From assembly GCA_949316235.1 (NCBI GenBank), contig OX438741.1, forward strand, positions 20,895,124 to 20,959,123: a stretch of 64,000 nt of DNA, given 5' to 3'. Source of the stretch: Oegoconia quadripuncta. Lineage: Eukaryota; Arthropoda; Insecta; Lepidoptera; Autostichidae. This document shows positions 1-12,100 of this stretch, piece by piece; positions within the stretch are counted from its first letter, which is position 1; each line of letters opens with the position of its first letter. A program made the translations under genes and the position numbers. The notes under the pieces were generated by a model. That model was not told the origin of the DNA and ran no database searches. It saw only the letters and a list, made by a program, of their open reading frames with translations.

Positions 1-1340
1 TCCGTCATGTGCACTGCCCTTTTCACAAAGACATCTAAATAACTTCATTGTTTTCGTAGAACTATGGGACTTGTACATTTCGGTGGCACTAGTTATGCAC
101 AGTTTTTTGGGATATATATTATAATCATTGGGATGTAAAGCACTCTCTGTGCTGTTAAAGTGGCTAAGTTTGGGTACAATATAATTTGAAAGTTGCAAAT
201 CGCAGATAGGTAAAGCAGTCTCTGCGTATGAGAATAAGGATTCCAACAAGACGTGGCGCCAGCATGCTCACTTATAATATTGAATAATATCCTTTGGGCA
301 CTATTTCAACACACTCATTTGACATTATCAAAATAGCTGAATCCCATTTTGTGTATTCGCGCACATCAAATATTAATTTGATGTAATAATTCAGTACTAG
401 CAAAAGCATTTAGAATTTACAGTAAATGGACTAATATGTAACCAAATGTAAATAACCTGGAAGTAATGCTAGTTGATAACTATGCAAAAGTCGAATTACT
501 GGAGCGTAGAGTTATCATTGTGCATATTTTGTGGTGGAATTAGACCTTACCGGTTGCTACAATTATTTTGTAAGTGGTTTATACCTAGATAGTTATTTGA
601 GAAATATCTTACAAAATTCATTAACAACGTTGGTCTGCTTTCATTTTTGTACTGACGATTTTGAAACCACTATTCAGCAATCATGATTACTATTTGGACT
701 AATTTAACACGATGAAATCTTTTGGTTTTAAAAATACACATTTCATTCATTGATTGCTGGTCTACTTCACAAATACCTAATCAACAACAGATTCGGGGGG
801 TGAGGAAGTCATGGGGTCATGTTTAACCCAACCGGGCCTAGGTCTTACTGATAACACTCTTGATTTTATAAGGCTTGTATAAGGTCCTATTGCTTTATTG
901 TAAAATTATTGTTATTTTGAAGCCTATCCTGGCTGGATCTTGGGTATATGATCCCTATCATCGAAGGCTTCGCTTCCCTTGTTCCTAATTAATTTAATAT
1001 TGAAATTATTATGGAAATTCCCTAGTCTATTTTTAATATTTGACCCGATACCGAACCTGCCCCCGTAGCATGATTTAGTATGAAAAAAAATTGTGTCACT
1101 GTAGTTTAGGAATTATTCAATATTATAAAAGTGAGCATTCAGGCGTCACATGTTGCTGGAATCCTCATTCCCATATGCAGAGTCTGCTTTACCAATGCTT
1201 TTAATTTATATCCTAAAAAACTGTACATAAATAGTACCACCGAAATGAAAACGTCTCATATATAGTTCTTCAATAACCATTGACTTATTTAGATATATTT
1301 GTGAATAGGGGCAGCGCCGGCGTCGGACTATTTGTCCTCG
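1..1340. repeat. Inverted pair of an interspersed repeat
   Basis: The first ~330 bases, read on the minus strand, match ~1085-1340 read on the plus strand. Shared blocks include a run containing CAATATTATAA, a GGAATCC..ATTC block, a CTGCTTTACC block, and the shared end GAAGTTATTTAGATGTCTTTG / GGGGCAGCGCC. A third partial copy lies near 62290-62345. The family is not one I can name. About 750 bp of AT-rich single-copy-looking sequence separates the two arms. No convincing gene was found; the short reading frames at 1206-1523 lie in the right arm and look fortuitous. Confidence 0.6.
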
Positions 1341-4300
1341 CAATGTTTTGTACTCCATGTGTGTTATGGCCTTATTGCATATAATAACATACATTCCATC
1401 ATCGCGGACAAAATGGTCAGATTTGCATTTTTTTGTCCGGCCTTTCAAAAAGTCCGTCATCAAAATCGGTTAATAATTGATGAAATTATAAGTGAAAAAA
1501 CACACTTAAAAAAAATATACTGACGAAAAGAGGATCTCCTCCTTTTTAGTCTGTTAAAAAAATAACTAGATGAAACACATGTGTTATCATACAAGCTACA
1601 CAATTTATTAGCACTGAAGTAGCATCAGTGATCCAACAAGTGATCAGTCCCAAGGTTAGGCGTAATGACATAACTACACCAATTGTGATGTTTACTCATA
1701 CATACACACAGATAAAAGGCTGCTTCTTTTGTTGATTCAATCATTTGCTTCATAAAGAAGCCTTGGAACTTGTTAATGGAAGTTTTGAATTGCTACACTG
1801 TGTTCAAATATGTGCAAAAAACATAAATGATAATGAAAGACAGATAGAGAAATGATGTATCTGATACCTATTTTAAAAAAATACCTCTATCATTCATTTC
1901 CCCTTAAGATGTTTACTATTTATTTATTTTATACATAGGCCTTTGTCCATTTTGTGTTATATATATTTAGTCAGACTAGCCAGGGGGCAAAAACTCCCAT
2001 GTAAAGCAAAGCAATACACTTCACGGGAGAGGTGCATGTCTAGTGATGGATTGGTAATGTGTGATGAATGTAGTACTTTTTTATCAATAAATCCTAAGAG
2101 ACAATGATGGAATGGGAATAACCCATGTGATGCACCGCGGACGGGAGGTTAGTGTTTAATAAAATTGTCTCGAGCAGTAGCAATCACTTTCCACTAGGTG
2201 ACCTGCTGGCTTGGTTGTAGCATGGCATAAATTAAGATTAAAAATTAAGCCTTATAGGTACCTATTGTAGAGTCAGGGTAATGGATCCTGCCTGACCAAT
2301 TCTAGAATCTGTGACAGAAAATGATACATAGAGTACATTGTAATATATTATGTAAATGGCAGGAAGAGACCAATATATTAGGTAGGACTGTAAAGCCACT
2401 GCCATTATAATAAGGTCCTAGAGAGGGTCAAGGATCCATTAACCGAATTTTATCTATGATACTGTGAATTTACCTGTGATACTGTGTTTGTGAAGTTATT
2501 GTCAAAATTACAACTGACAATAATATAATGTACTAAGGCTAAAAAGATATTAATCTAGGTAAAATAACTAAGTATTGTATAGACAAATAATTATTTTAAT
2601 ATTTCGAATGTGTGTTATCATGTACCGATTCTTTTGTTATAAGTTTTAAAGACTTTTTTAATTTTTTTTGCCTTAATAAATCACAGAAATAATTCATATA
2701 ATTTGATTATGTCTATATAACTGAGGGATTGTAAGTCTCACGGTTAGGTATATAGGTATTTAACATGTTTATTTGCCTCTTTTGTTGGCATGCCATATGA
2801 TCTGCATTTCTAATACACAGGCCAATGACACAAACAAAATAATGCAGCTTTACTTTTGGATAACAATTCCTAGAACATTTTCATATTGATATTATCATTA
2901 AATTGATTTTATCATGACTCAACGACCTCATCAATCAATCAGTCTGATAACAGCAAACAAAATAATTGCACCTTTTAATAACATTATTAGGGATGATGAG
3001 AAACTGTAGACTTAACCGTTCAAGTGAGGAAACTTATTTCATCATGCCCATCGAGTGGAGCCACCTTCAGCATGTCACCCCTGTCGGTGCAAGAACGTTA
3101 AAAAAAAAATGAATTCAAATTGGCCCATCCCTTAAAGGCTTGTTTTGAATTTGATAGAAGTAACATTATGTAGCCTTTATATTAGGTCCTATGAAATTGG
3201 TGTTTTGTATGAAGAATTTCTTTAAGACTGTTATTTTTATTCTGACTGACTGTGTTTTTATTTGGTAACGGCAAATCCAAATTTAGCTAAACTTTATGTG
3301 TATTATCGGATAACATTAAGTTAATTAAAGGCAGCGTTAATTTTTAAAAGTAACCGCTTTATAAAAGTTTCAGCGAATCTAAGAAATGATTATGGGTAGC
3401 ACATGAAAAGAGCTCTGTTCAAATTTTTTTTATTATGTGATTTAGCCCAGAAATTAAAAAATATTTCATGTGAAACCTTGAAATAATATTCCATTTTCCA
3501 AATAAAAAACAAATTTGGATATAGCTTTGAAAATCGCAGGAATTGGTACATATGATTAACGAAGCAAAAAAAATTCCAATATTAAAAAATCATTTGGAAC
3601 ATATTTTACAGAACTGTTTGATAAAAATTGTTAATTCTTTCTACAATATAGATTGTTAGTGTATGCTCAGTCAAGGATTACACATGGAGTTCCTACCTTG
3701 TTAATGTTTTTAAATGGATTTAGAAGTTATAATCCCTGAGAGTGTAGCTTCTTAGGTTTGCTATTGGGGATGGGCACGATATATCTTGCATTGTTATTTT
3801 AATAGTTTGCGGCAATCATTGAATTTCGCCAATATTGTGTGCATCATGCATTTCCACAATGTTACTTCCAGTGTAATTATCATGATTACATAATTTAAGA
3901 TTCCATTGGGTCAGTGTTCACAAAACAACTTAGCAAATAATGAACGGCAGAAATGGCATGTACTTAAAACTTAACAAGCAAACGATTTACCTCAAACTCG
4001 ACCAAGGTCCTAACATCGTGTGAACCATGTTTCTTGCAAATGTACTAGTAGGTACTTATTTCATTTTTTTCCTCAGTGGTTCAGCTATCCTAACTTACAA
4101 TCCTATATTAATTTTAACTTAATTTTGTGTGATTGGAAAAAGGATGTTGTTATTTCTTGCAAACCAAATTCAACTGTATTTATTCTGTATAGTAAAGATC
4201 ATAATTAAAAATTTTAAACGTAAATTCTTCTCAAATTACCAAAAACAGACACAACATAATATTATAGGCTTTCAATTTGTAATGGACGTTGAAATGTTAA

Positions 4301-4378
4301 GAATATGATCTTCGCTATATAGATGCAAGCAATTATCTCATACTGATAGTAAAAACTCAATTATAACGCGGTACTCAC
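1341..4378. other. AT-rich intron or intergenic stretch, nothing recognised
   Basis: Homopolymer-rich sequence lying 3' of the tropomodulin exon, so probably an intron of that gene. I looked on the minus strand for the next tropomodulin exon (the proline-rich segment after the N-terminal helix) and did not find it. No transposon ends or coding-like frame could be supported. Confidence 0.5.
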
Positions 4379-4531
4379 GTCCGGATCAACTTCCTTGGCG
4401 AGCATGGTGAGCTCCTCCTGCGATAGCTTGGCAAGCAGCTCGTCTACGTCCACCTCGTCGTACGACGACAGCTCGCGGCCGTATAGCTTCGCCGGCGTCG
4501 TCATTGTCGTCGTCTTCGTCGTCGACGACTT
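4379..4531 (-). CDS. tmod: Tropomodulin, N-terminal coding exon
   Basis: Tropomodulin caps the pointed ends of actin filaments and binds tropomyosin. This minus-strand exon is flanked by a good acceptor (TTGTTTGCAG before 4531) and donor (GTGAGT, 4378-4373). From the ATG at 4504 it encodes 42 residues beginning MTTPAKLYGREL, then SSYDEVDVDELLAKL and EELTMLAKEVDPD. That is the conserved first tropomyosin/actin-binding helix of the family, including the LAKEVDPD end. The exon is open in the same frame upstream of the ATG (nine codons rich in Thr and Lys), so longer isoforms starting further 5' are possible. Both splice phases are 0. The remaining exons lie outside the window or were not recognised. 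Local GC is well above the surroundings, as expected for a conserved exon. Confidence 0.85.
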
Positions 4532-5335
4532 CTGCAAACAATATCACCCAACACATACGTTACCACCATTCACAAAAACTAACACAAATACGACTTAACT
4601 ACACAAATATACTAAGTACTAACATAATAAAGGTTTATTACGCAATAATAATTTGAACAGAAGTAAGGAAACAGAATCAGATTTTCTGTGAATCAATTTC
4701 GGCGTTCACCACACCCACAAGTTTTAATTAATCATACGACTTTATCACACTTTTCAATACAGAAATCTTTGCCCTACCAACATCGATCAACAGCGCAAGA
4801 TTATAGTGTTATCATATTATTATTTACCTAAAACCACAAATTTATTTTATGATAAAAATTGTTTGAGAATTTTACAAACACAACTAGCGTCACAAGCGTT
4901 TCCAGCGAACGACAAATACGGACTAAAAAATGACAGATAAAAACAGAGACGGATAATGAAGTTAATATCACATGGGTAAAAGAGACGGACGATGGCTAGA
5001 GAAGGGATTGCTGGAAATTATTACCGGTTTCTTATCAAGGTGGTAAATTATTTTTGCTTTTCGACGAAAGAGCATAAAATACGTCGAAGAGATAATACGT
5101 AGGAAAGAAATGCATCGTAATATGTTTCTTCAGAACATATCCTAACTGGAAAATGGTAAGAGTAGCTAGATTAAGCTAAGATTATACTAATAAACTAAGA
5201 TTATGAGTTACAAAATGTCCGGATACCTAGATACATTTTTACAGTTTAGGTTTTGTTTAGTACCTACCTACCATTGAGGTACCCCCGTACTAATATGTAT
5301 TGAGACTTCGTGTATGAGGAGCGTTAATTGAGCTA
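4532..5335. other. Intron/intergenic, no feature recognised
   Basis: AT-rich sequence on the 5' side of the tropomodulin exon, likely its upstream intron. No exon, transposon end or clear repeat could be supported. Confidence 0.45.
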
Positions 5336-5680
5336 CTACTAATATTATAAATGCAAAAGTGTGTGTTTATGTGTTTGTTAGACAGAACATGATCTGGATT
5401 AACATAATATAGGCAAATTTTTTCGCTCAACCGATTTTAATTAAACGTTCCACGCCAACGAAGTCACTACTGGCAACAGATAGTATTTAATACGAAAGTT
5501 TGTATATGTATTTGTGTGTGTGTATGTACGTGTGGTTGTATGTAACCTTTTCGGCTGGATGAACTTGGTAGACAGATTAGAATTTGGATTAACACATTGG
5601 CAAAATTTTTTGTTGAACCGATTTTGATGAAATATTCCATACTAACGATGTCGCGAGTAACTGCTAGTATTGTAATAAAA
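5336..5680 (+). repeat. Two head-to-tail copies of the 'ACTAATATTATAAATGCGAAAG' type repeat
   Basis: Copy 1 starts with CTACTAATATTATAAATGC and copy 2 follows at about 5490. Both have an AACCGATTTT block followed by ..TTCCA..CTAACGA.GTC. Related copies in this window are at 27968-28156 (minus), 29731-29933, 31022-31130, 37126-37228 (minus) and 37229-37440. I cannot tell whether it is a LINE tail or a small DNA element. Confidence 0.6.
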
Positions 5681-5984
5681 ATTATATCTGTAACATAAAC
5701 CCTGTTCCTTCATAATGCTTAAAATTTTTTCGAATCTTTGATCGGACTGTGGAACTAATTATTTCATTCGGGCACCAAATAGAACTAATTGGGCATTATT
5801 TGGGAATCGAGAATTCCTTGGAGTGAATTCTGTGGTGAAGGACATGGAAATATAGGGAGTAATCCAGTGATTCGAGTATCGCCGAGCGATTTCTCCGAGA
5901 GATATAATAAAGCTTTTAGTGGTATCGAGGCGAGGTAGAATATTTTTTTAATAAACTGCAAATAATTCCTATTTCGATGCTCAG

Positions 5985-6088
5985 GTTGCTTGGAAGAGAT
6001 CTCTTAAAGAGATAAGTCCACCTTTGTACGTGACCTATTGTTTGTACTCTGTTATTGTAATATTTTGGTGCAATAAAGAATATAAAGT
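5985..6088 (+). repeat. LINE 3' tail ('GGAAGAGATCTCTTA..GTGCAATAAAG' type)
   Basis: The block GGAAGAGATCTCTTAAAGAG, then CACCTTTGTAC, then TTGTACTCTG and a GGTGCAATAAAG end recurs at 45410-45505. Related minus-strand tails lie at 22450-22580 and 62605-62760. This is a typical 5'-truncated non-LTR tail with its own polyadenylation signal. Confidence 0.55.
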
Positions 6089-6111
6089 ATGTTCGAAATT
6101 TTTGTTTTTTT

Positions 6112-6258
6112 TATGCACAACGGGTTGGTACTTGACCTCAATCACACCTGAGGTTAAGTGAAGATGAGGTCGAAGGTGGAAGCGTACTGACCCGGAAACC
6201 CCAACACATTTGGGGAACTGGCTATCTTATCTCTGACAACCGGAACACAACAATGCTA
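6112..6258 (+). repeat. Interspersed repeat R1 (CAACGGGTTGGTACTTGACC type)
   Basis: Recurrent unit running from a T-rich start through GGGTTGGTACTTGACC, GTTAAGTGAAGATGAGGTCG, ACCCGGAAACCCC, CTGGCTATCTTATCTC and ACAATGCTATT. The longest copies in the window (48957-49187, 50405-50628, 28797-29207) continue to TGGTGGTAGCTAGCCAGG and end near CCTACCAC. This copy is 3'-truncated. The class is unknown to me: no A/B boxes, no coding frame. Confidence 0.6.
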
Positions 6259-6897
6259 TTTTGATGCATTTACTAGAGTACTGGAGTATTTAAAACAGTA
6301 AAAAAAAAACAAAAATGTTTATTTAAGTTACTAATTCTTATTATCTATAACATAATTAGGGGTCTCCTTTTAAGTTTACCTGTATTAGGAAGTTCCGCTC
6401 TTCTACAACTACATAAATGCTTAAAATATTTACGTTATAATAAATATTTTAAGTTTTTAGTAGTGGTTTCAAATAAATTGCATACACTTACACAAAACTC
6501 TTAGTAGTCACACATTCTGTATCCTATCACACTGTAAATCGTTGGAAATGATATTCTCACAGTAATTAGTATATACCGAATACGCCTACGTTATCTACAA
6601 CCAGTGTGTCGAGCAACAGGAAATCTTTGGTCGTGACAATGTCACTCTCTAACGTTACACACCTACCTATACATATTACGTTATTCCATCTTACCTACGA
6701 TTACGCAAAGTCTACTTCACACCACACCTATACCAGAGTAGATATTGAACTCATGACCTTTGCTGCAATAAGCGAAGCTTCATTTAGGCTGGTGACTGGG
6801 CCTTTATTTTATAACACTCATACATAATATTTATACTGATAATATCTATCTTTTTCGTAGCGAGTCGGTGGCAAAAACGTTAAATCTTGAGGACCAG

Positions 6898-6915
6898 TAT
6901 ACACAATGACAGATA
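6898..6915. repeat. Outer inverted repeat, left arm
   Basis: TATACACAATGACAGATA is matched, inverted, by 13846-13863 just beyond the opposite end of the long-TIR element. On the left a 10 bp stretch plus the TA target separates it from the element end; on the right it directly follows the TA. Confidence 0.6.
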
Positions 6916-6927
6916 GATGTATTTATA

Positions 6928-7370
6928 CAATGTGTCCCGGAGAGAAGTGACCAGCGGGCGTAGTTTGAAAATTTATACAAAATTATCGATAAATCATTTA
7001 AATTTAGAGACCTAACTGCTTTTGTTTTTTAAAAATTGTTAATCCTTTTTTTTTAATAGACATGTATGACCTCCTGCACTATTTTAGTCATAATTTCTTT
7101 GTTTTTACGTGTTTCCCAATTCTTTTTTTTTTAATTCAGTGCTGTTATTATTATTAATCAAATTAGGTTATGAAAATTATCCCAAAACAAATAAATAATT
7201 TATTAAAAAAGAAATAAACTTAAAATTCGACCAACAAAACTGTATTTTTTTAAGTTTAAAATTAAAAAAACGAAAAATGTCCCTATAACATCATGTTTTT
7301 TTTTAATTATTATGATACTACATGATATTCTCTAAAATATCCTAGAACAATGTTTTTATCAATTTCAAAC
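6928..7370 (+). repeat. Left terminal inverted repeat
   Basis: 443 bp, near-identical to the inverse of the right arm; includes TTATCGATAAATC.. blocks and T-rich runs. Differences are single-base changes and small homopolymer length changes. Confidence 0.85.
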
Positions 7371-7609
7371 GTGTGCCAAAGTACAATGTGTTGAATTGTG
7401 ACCTTCAAATAAGGATAGAGCAGGTAAAAAATTACTAGCTGTTATCGTATAGCTCCTGTCCTCCCGCCCCCCGCCACCTTTCTCAGACCGGCTCCAATTT
7501 GCTTATTATTAGTTAGTCGATCGTTCCTTGTGTCCGTGACGCTACGTCTTTGAATTCAATTGGTGCGCTTCCGAGTTTCGAGGACTACTGTTTGTGACTT
7601 TATTTTAAA

Positions 7610-8692
7610 ATGTCTAGACTTGCAAATTTACAACCTTCTCATGTGGCTGATATGCATTTTGTGTATGGTTTTTGTGACGGGAACGCACGAGCTGCCGTTG
7701 CGGAGTACAGAAGACGATATCCCAACCGGGTCGTACTTGGATATCGCTCGTTTATCGCAGTACATCGCCAAATGAGTGAAATGGGTTTACGTCGCAGACG
7801 AAATGAACCCGTACAACCTGCTCCTGCTGTTCGTATGGACATCGACGAGCAGGTGTTACGTTTAGTAACAGCTGATCCAACGATAAGCATTCGCAGAATT
7901 GCTATCAGGCTGGGGATAACAAGAATGCGCGTCTGGCGCGTATTGAAGAAAGAGGGACTTCACCCCTACCATTATCGACGCGCTCAAAACTTAAGAGATG
8001 GTGACAGTATACCGAGGTTGGTATTTTGTACATGGATATTACGTCAACACAGGCTTAATCCTGACTTTATAAAGCGCGTTTTATGGACCGACGAGGCTAC
8101 TTTCACCAGGGCCGGAATAACCAACCACCGAAATTTGCACATATGGGCCGCTGAAAATCCATATGCAGTGAGGGAGACCTCGTTTCAATACGAGTTTTCT
8201 GTAAACATGTGGGCTGGAATTATTGATGATTTAACTATTGGCCCATTTGAATTGCCAAGAAGACTTACGCAAGAGGTCATGCTGAATTTTTTACGCAATG
8301 ATCTCCCACAATTATTAGAGGACGTCCCTTTGCTGACGAGACGTCACATGTACTTTCAATTAGATGGAGCCCCGGCACATTATGCACAATCGGTACGTGA
8401 ATTCATCAATGAAAATTATCCAAGATGGATTGGCAGAGGCGGTCCAGTAGCATGGCCCCCGAGGTCACCAGACTTGACGCCTCTTGATTATTATTTCTGG
8501 GGCTACATGAAGCAAAAAGTTTATGCTGTGCCAATAATTTCAAGAGACCAGCTGAAACAGAGAATCGATGCTGCTGCCGCAGAAATAGCGCAGAATCATG
8601 CAGAAATAAGGCGAACTACACTAAGGATGTCATTTAGGGCCCTGGCCTGCATAACCGCTGACGGCGGTCATTTTGAAAACATAATTAATTAA
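7610..8692 (+). CDS. Transposase, IS630/Tc1/mariner superfamily (DUF4817-type N-terminus, DDE_3-like catalytic core)
   Basis: 360 residues, single frame. Residues ~5-60 resemble the DUF4817 helix-turn-helix found in many insect transposases (FVYGFCDGNARAAVAEYRRR..PNR). A second helix-turn-helix follows at ~85-125 (ISIRRIAIRLGITRMRVWRV). The catalytic core has D161 in LWTDEATF, D252 in FQLDGAPAH and a third acidic residue D293 in SPDLTPLDYYFWG. Forty residues separate the last two aspartates, against 34 in classic mariner. The C-terminus ends in ..ALACITADGGHFENII, the usual close of this family. The start at 7610 gives the full N-terminal domain; an AATAAA follows the stop. It would cut at the element ends and insert at TA. 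No stops or frameshifts were seen. Confidence 0.9.
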   Translation: MSRLANLQPSHVADMHFVYGFCDGNARAAVAEYRRRYPNRVVLGYRSFIAVHRQMSEMGLRRRRNEPVQPAPAVRMDIDEQVLRLVTADPTISIRRIAIRLGITRMRVWRVLKKEGLHPYHYRRAQNLRDGDSIPRLVFCTWILRQHRLNPDFIKRVLWTDEATFTRAGITNHRNLHIWAAENPYAVRETSFQYEFSVNMWAGIIDDLTIGPFELPRRLTQEVMLNFLRNDLPQLLEDVPLLTRRHMYFQLDGAPAHYAQSVREFINENYPRWIGRGGPVAWPPRSPDLTPLDYYFWGYMKQKVYAVPIISRDQLKQRIDAAAAEIAQNHAEIRRTTLRMSFRALACITADGGHFENIIN

Positions 8693-8708
8693 TTACCTGA
8701 TTTTTCTT

Positions 8709-8714
8709 AATAAA
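8709..8714 (+). terminator. Polyadenylation signal AATAAA of the transposase gene
   Basis: AATAAA 17 bases after the transposase stop codon (8690-8692). Confidence 0.6.
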
Positions 8715-8910
8715 CAACCATTTTAACAAATTAAGTATCTTTTATTTATTATTAAACTATCATGTTAAAATCAAAATGATTCATTGTAATAACAAAACAC
8801 TTAAATGTGCAAATAAACTGCTTAAAACATTACTTTCATTTTTTTAAACTTATCTCTATCTAGTTACTGGAGCATAAAAGGTCAATTTCAATGTCTCGTA
8901 CGTTCACATT

Positions 8911-8970
8911 TATTTGAAATAACTAAAAACATTGTTCGAGGATATTTTAGAGAATATCATGTAGTATCAT
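8911..8970 (-). repeat. Right terminal inverted repeat, inner part
   Basis: Inner 60 bp of the right inverted repeat, cut off from the outer 384 bp (13460-13843) by the gypsy element. Its last five bases ATCAT (8966-8970) are the left target-site copy of that insertion. Confidence 0.85.
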
Positions 8971-9055
8971 TGTTTTGTAGGTTTTGGTTAGGCTATTAAA
9001 GTAAAATATAGTGACAATATTCCGCGGTGTTTATTTGCCCACGCCCACTCCAACA
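8971..9055 (+). repeat. 5' LTR, internally deleted
   Basis: 85 bp against 159 bp in the 3' LTR. The first four bases TGTT and the last ~80 match; 74 bp corresponding to the front (U3-like) half is missing. The promoter would normally be in the missing part. Confidence 0.85.
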
Positions 9056-9056
9056 T

Positions 9057-9073
9057 TGGCGACGAGGATGGGA
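9057..9073 (+). promoter_or_regulatory. Primer-binding site region
   Basis: TGGCGACGAGGATGGGA begins two bases after the 5' LTR, the position of the minus-strand primer site. I did not assign the tRNA. Confidence 0.6.
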
Positions 9074-9121
9074 TTGCATTTTCTGTAAGGTTCTACAACG
9101 CGCCGAAGGAATATTTTTACA

Positions 9122-12100
9122 ATGTCTACTACAACGACATCGTCGTCCGTGCCACCTAATTTCGTCCAGTTCTACGACCCCAGGAGTAGATTTTCCCGTT
9201 GGGAACAGCGCCTACAAGGGGCGTTCGACATTTACGATGTTACCGACGTGGTTCGCCGCAATTCATATTTATTACATTTTATTGGGCCGGAGTTGTACGA
9301 TACATTGTGCGACTTAGTTTCGCCTCAGAAGCCGGAGAGCAGAACATATGCGGAGAATGTCACAACCCTTACGAGCCATCTGGATCCTGAGCCTTTGGAG
9401 ATCGCAGAGTATTTTAAATTTCATCACCGTGTCCAAGGTGAAGGTGAATCCATCAAGGACTATATTGCGATACTAAGGAAAATGGCATCTACATGTAAAT
9501 TTGGTGTATTCCTCAATACAGCTCTTAGGAACCAATTTGTTTGTGGAATCAGAAACTCTAGAATTCGTGATAGATTGTTAGAGACTGGCTCTTTGACTCT
9601 TGAGAAAGCCATTGAAATAGCATCCAGTATGGATGTACAGCTACAGGAAACCATGGGGCAAGTGTCAGCTGTGCAGAGATTCCCTGCTAGTACACAACCA
9701 TCTAAAGGAAATAGAAAACTCGTTTGCTTCAGATGTGGTGGTCCCCACTTGGCCACTGGGTGCAAGTTTATCAATGCAATCTGTAATTTCTGTAAAAAGA
9801 AGGGCCACATCAAAAATGTTTGCTTGCGATTGAAGAAAGTAAATGCTGTTGGCGTTGCGCAGCATGAGGGCCATCAGGCCAATGACCCAGAGGATTCTGA
9901 GCCGGATATTGAATATGTCAACACTGTAAGTTACAATAAAGATAAAAAATTTATAATAAATGTAAACATTTGTGGGGTACCTATAAAGATGGAATTTGAT
10001 AGTGGCTCGGCAGTGTCAATAATAAGCGAGAAACTTTATAAAAGATATTTTCACACTGTTCCATTGCAACGAACAATAACTAGGCTGTGTACTTACTCTA
10101 ACAATTTTTTGTCAGTTCTAGGGATCATCAGCGTTACAGTGACAATAGGGGCAGAATCACATGATGCAAAGTTATATGTCATTAAAGAAGATAACATACC
10201 TTTACTTGGCAGAGAATGGACCAAAGTTTTCAGCTGGGACTGTTTCAATGGGGTGCTGTCAGAACATGTCAGTCACATCAGTGCAGGTACCTCTCATACT
10301 ACTGATTCTCTGAGTAGGCTACTCTCTAAATATGCAACCTTGTTTGATTCAACTGATTTAGGCGAGATTAAAGGGGATCCTGTGTCGTTATATTTAAAAA
10401 AAGATGCTAAACCAATTTTCCACCGTGCTAGACCTGTGCCATTTGCGTTGAAGGTAAAGCTAGAGCAGGAGATAGACAGCCTGGTGAAGTCAGGAGTTTT
10501 AGTTAAAGTTGATTATAGTGAATTTGCCACCCCAATTGTGCCAGTAGTAAAGGCCAATGGAAGAATTAGGTTATGTGGGGATTACAAACTCACACTAAAT
10601 CAAATGCTTATTGTGGATGAACACCCTTTGCCAACTGTTGAGGAACTTTTTTCAGGATTAGCTGGTGGGGATAAATTTTCAAAATTAGACCTCAAAAATG
10701 CTTATTTACAATGGCGGGTTAGGGAAGAGGACCAACACCTCTTAACACTTAACACCCATAAGGGTCTGTACAAATGTACTCGTCTGATGTACGGTCTCAA
10801 TTGTGCACCTGCTAAATGGCAGCGAAAAATAGAAAGTATCCTAAAGGATATACCAGGAGTTCATGTGTTCATCGATGACATCCGGATAACTGCGGCCAAT
10901 GATGTTGAACATTTAGCCAGAATTGAGTTAGTACTATCCCGCCTTTTACATTTTGGTCTCAAAGTAAACATGGAAAAGTCTGAATTCTTAAAAAATGAAA
11001 TTGAATACTGTGGTTTTAAAATTAGTAAAAGGGGTATACATAAGTCCCAATCAAAAGTACAAGCAATACAGGGTGCTCCACAGCCCAAAAATTTACAAGA
11101 ATTGCAGGCTTTCTTAGGTTTAGTTAACTATTATGGTAGATTTTTGCCAAACTTGTCCGACATATTGGAACCTTTACATGTCTTACTTCGCAAGGATTCT
11201 GAATGGAAATGGACAGCAGATTGTGATAATGCATTTATTAAATTGAAGAAGGAGATAATGTCTGATACAGTGTTAGCACATTACTCCCCTGACTTACCTT
11301 TGGTACTGGCCACCGATGCTTCTCCAATAGGGGTGGCAGCAATACTGTCTCACATTATGCCTGACGGTACAGAACGCCCTATACATTTTGCTTCACAGAC
11401 ATTAAATAATACTCAAAGAAAATGGGCACAGATAGACAAGGAAGCTTATGCAATAATATTTGGGGTAAAGCGGTTCTTTTTATACCTTTATGGTCGGAAA
11501 TTTACCCTCTTCACTGACCATAAGCCACTGGTGCAAATATTATCACCCACCAAAGCTCTTCCATTGCTGTCAGCTGCTAGAATGCAGCATTATGCGATAT
11601 ACTTGCAAGCATTCAACTATGAGATTAAATATAAACGGTCACAAGATAACGCAAATGTTGATGCCCTGTCAAGGCTACCAATCACATCTGACGCAAAAAA
11701 TAGGGTGGAAGAAGCTGAAATTTACCAAATACAGCAAATTGAGACCTTGCCAATTAGAAAGGAGATCCTAGCAGAGGCTACTGCAAATGATCCGTCCTTA
11801 GCAATTTTGTTAGAAAGTCTGTCAACTGGGAAAACAGTACCACATGCAAACCGTTTTGGCATTGACCAATCAGAATTCTCATTACAGAATGGCATTATTT
11901 TACGGGGCCAGCGAGTTGTCATACCTAGTAAATTCAGATCTACAGTGTTAAATGAACTACACAGCTCACACTTTGGCATGAATAAGATGATTGCGCTAGC
12001 CCGCAGCTATTGCTGGTGGCCAAACATTGACAAGGATATTAAGATGATGGTGCTAAATTGTGTACAGTGTTGTTCTAATTTGAATAACCCAGTTGCAGCA

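Noticed and set aside
4395..4598. Plus-strand Ser/Val-rich frame of 67 codons
   Set aside because: It is the antisense shadow of the tropomodulin exon.
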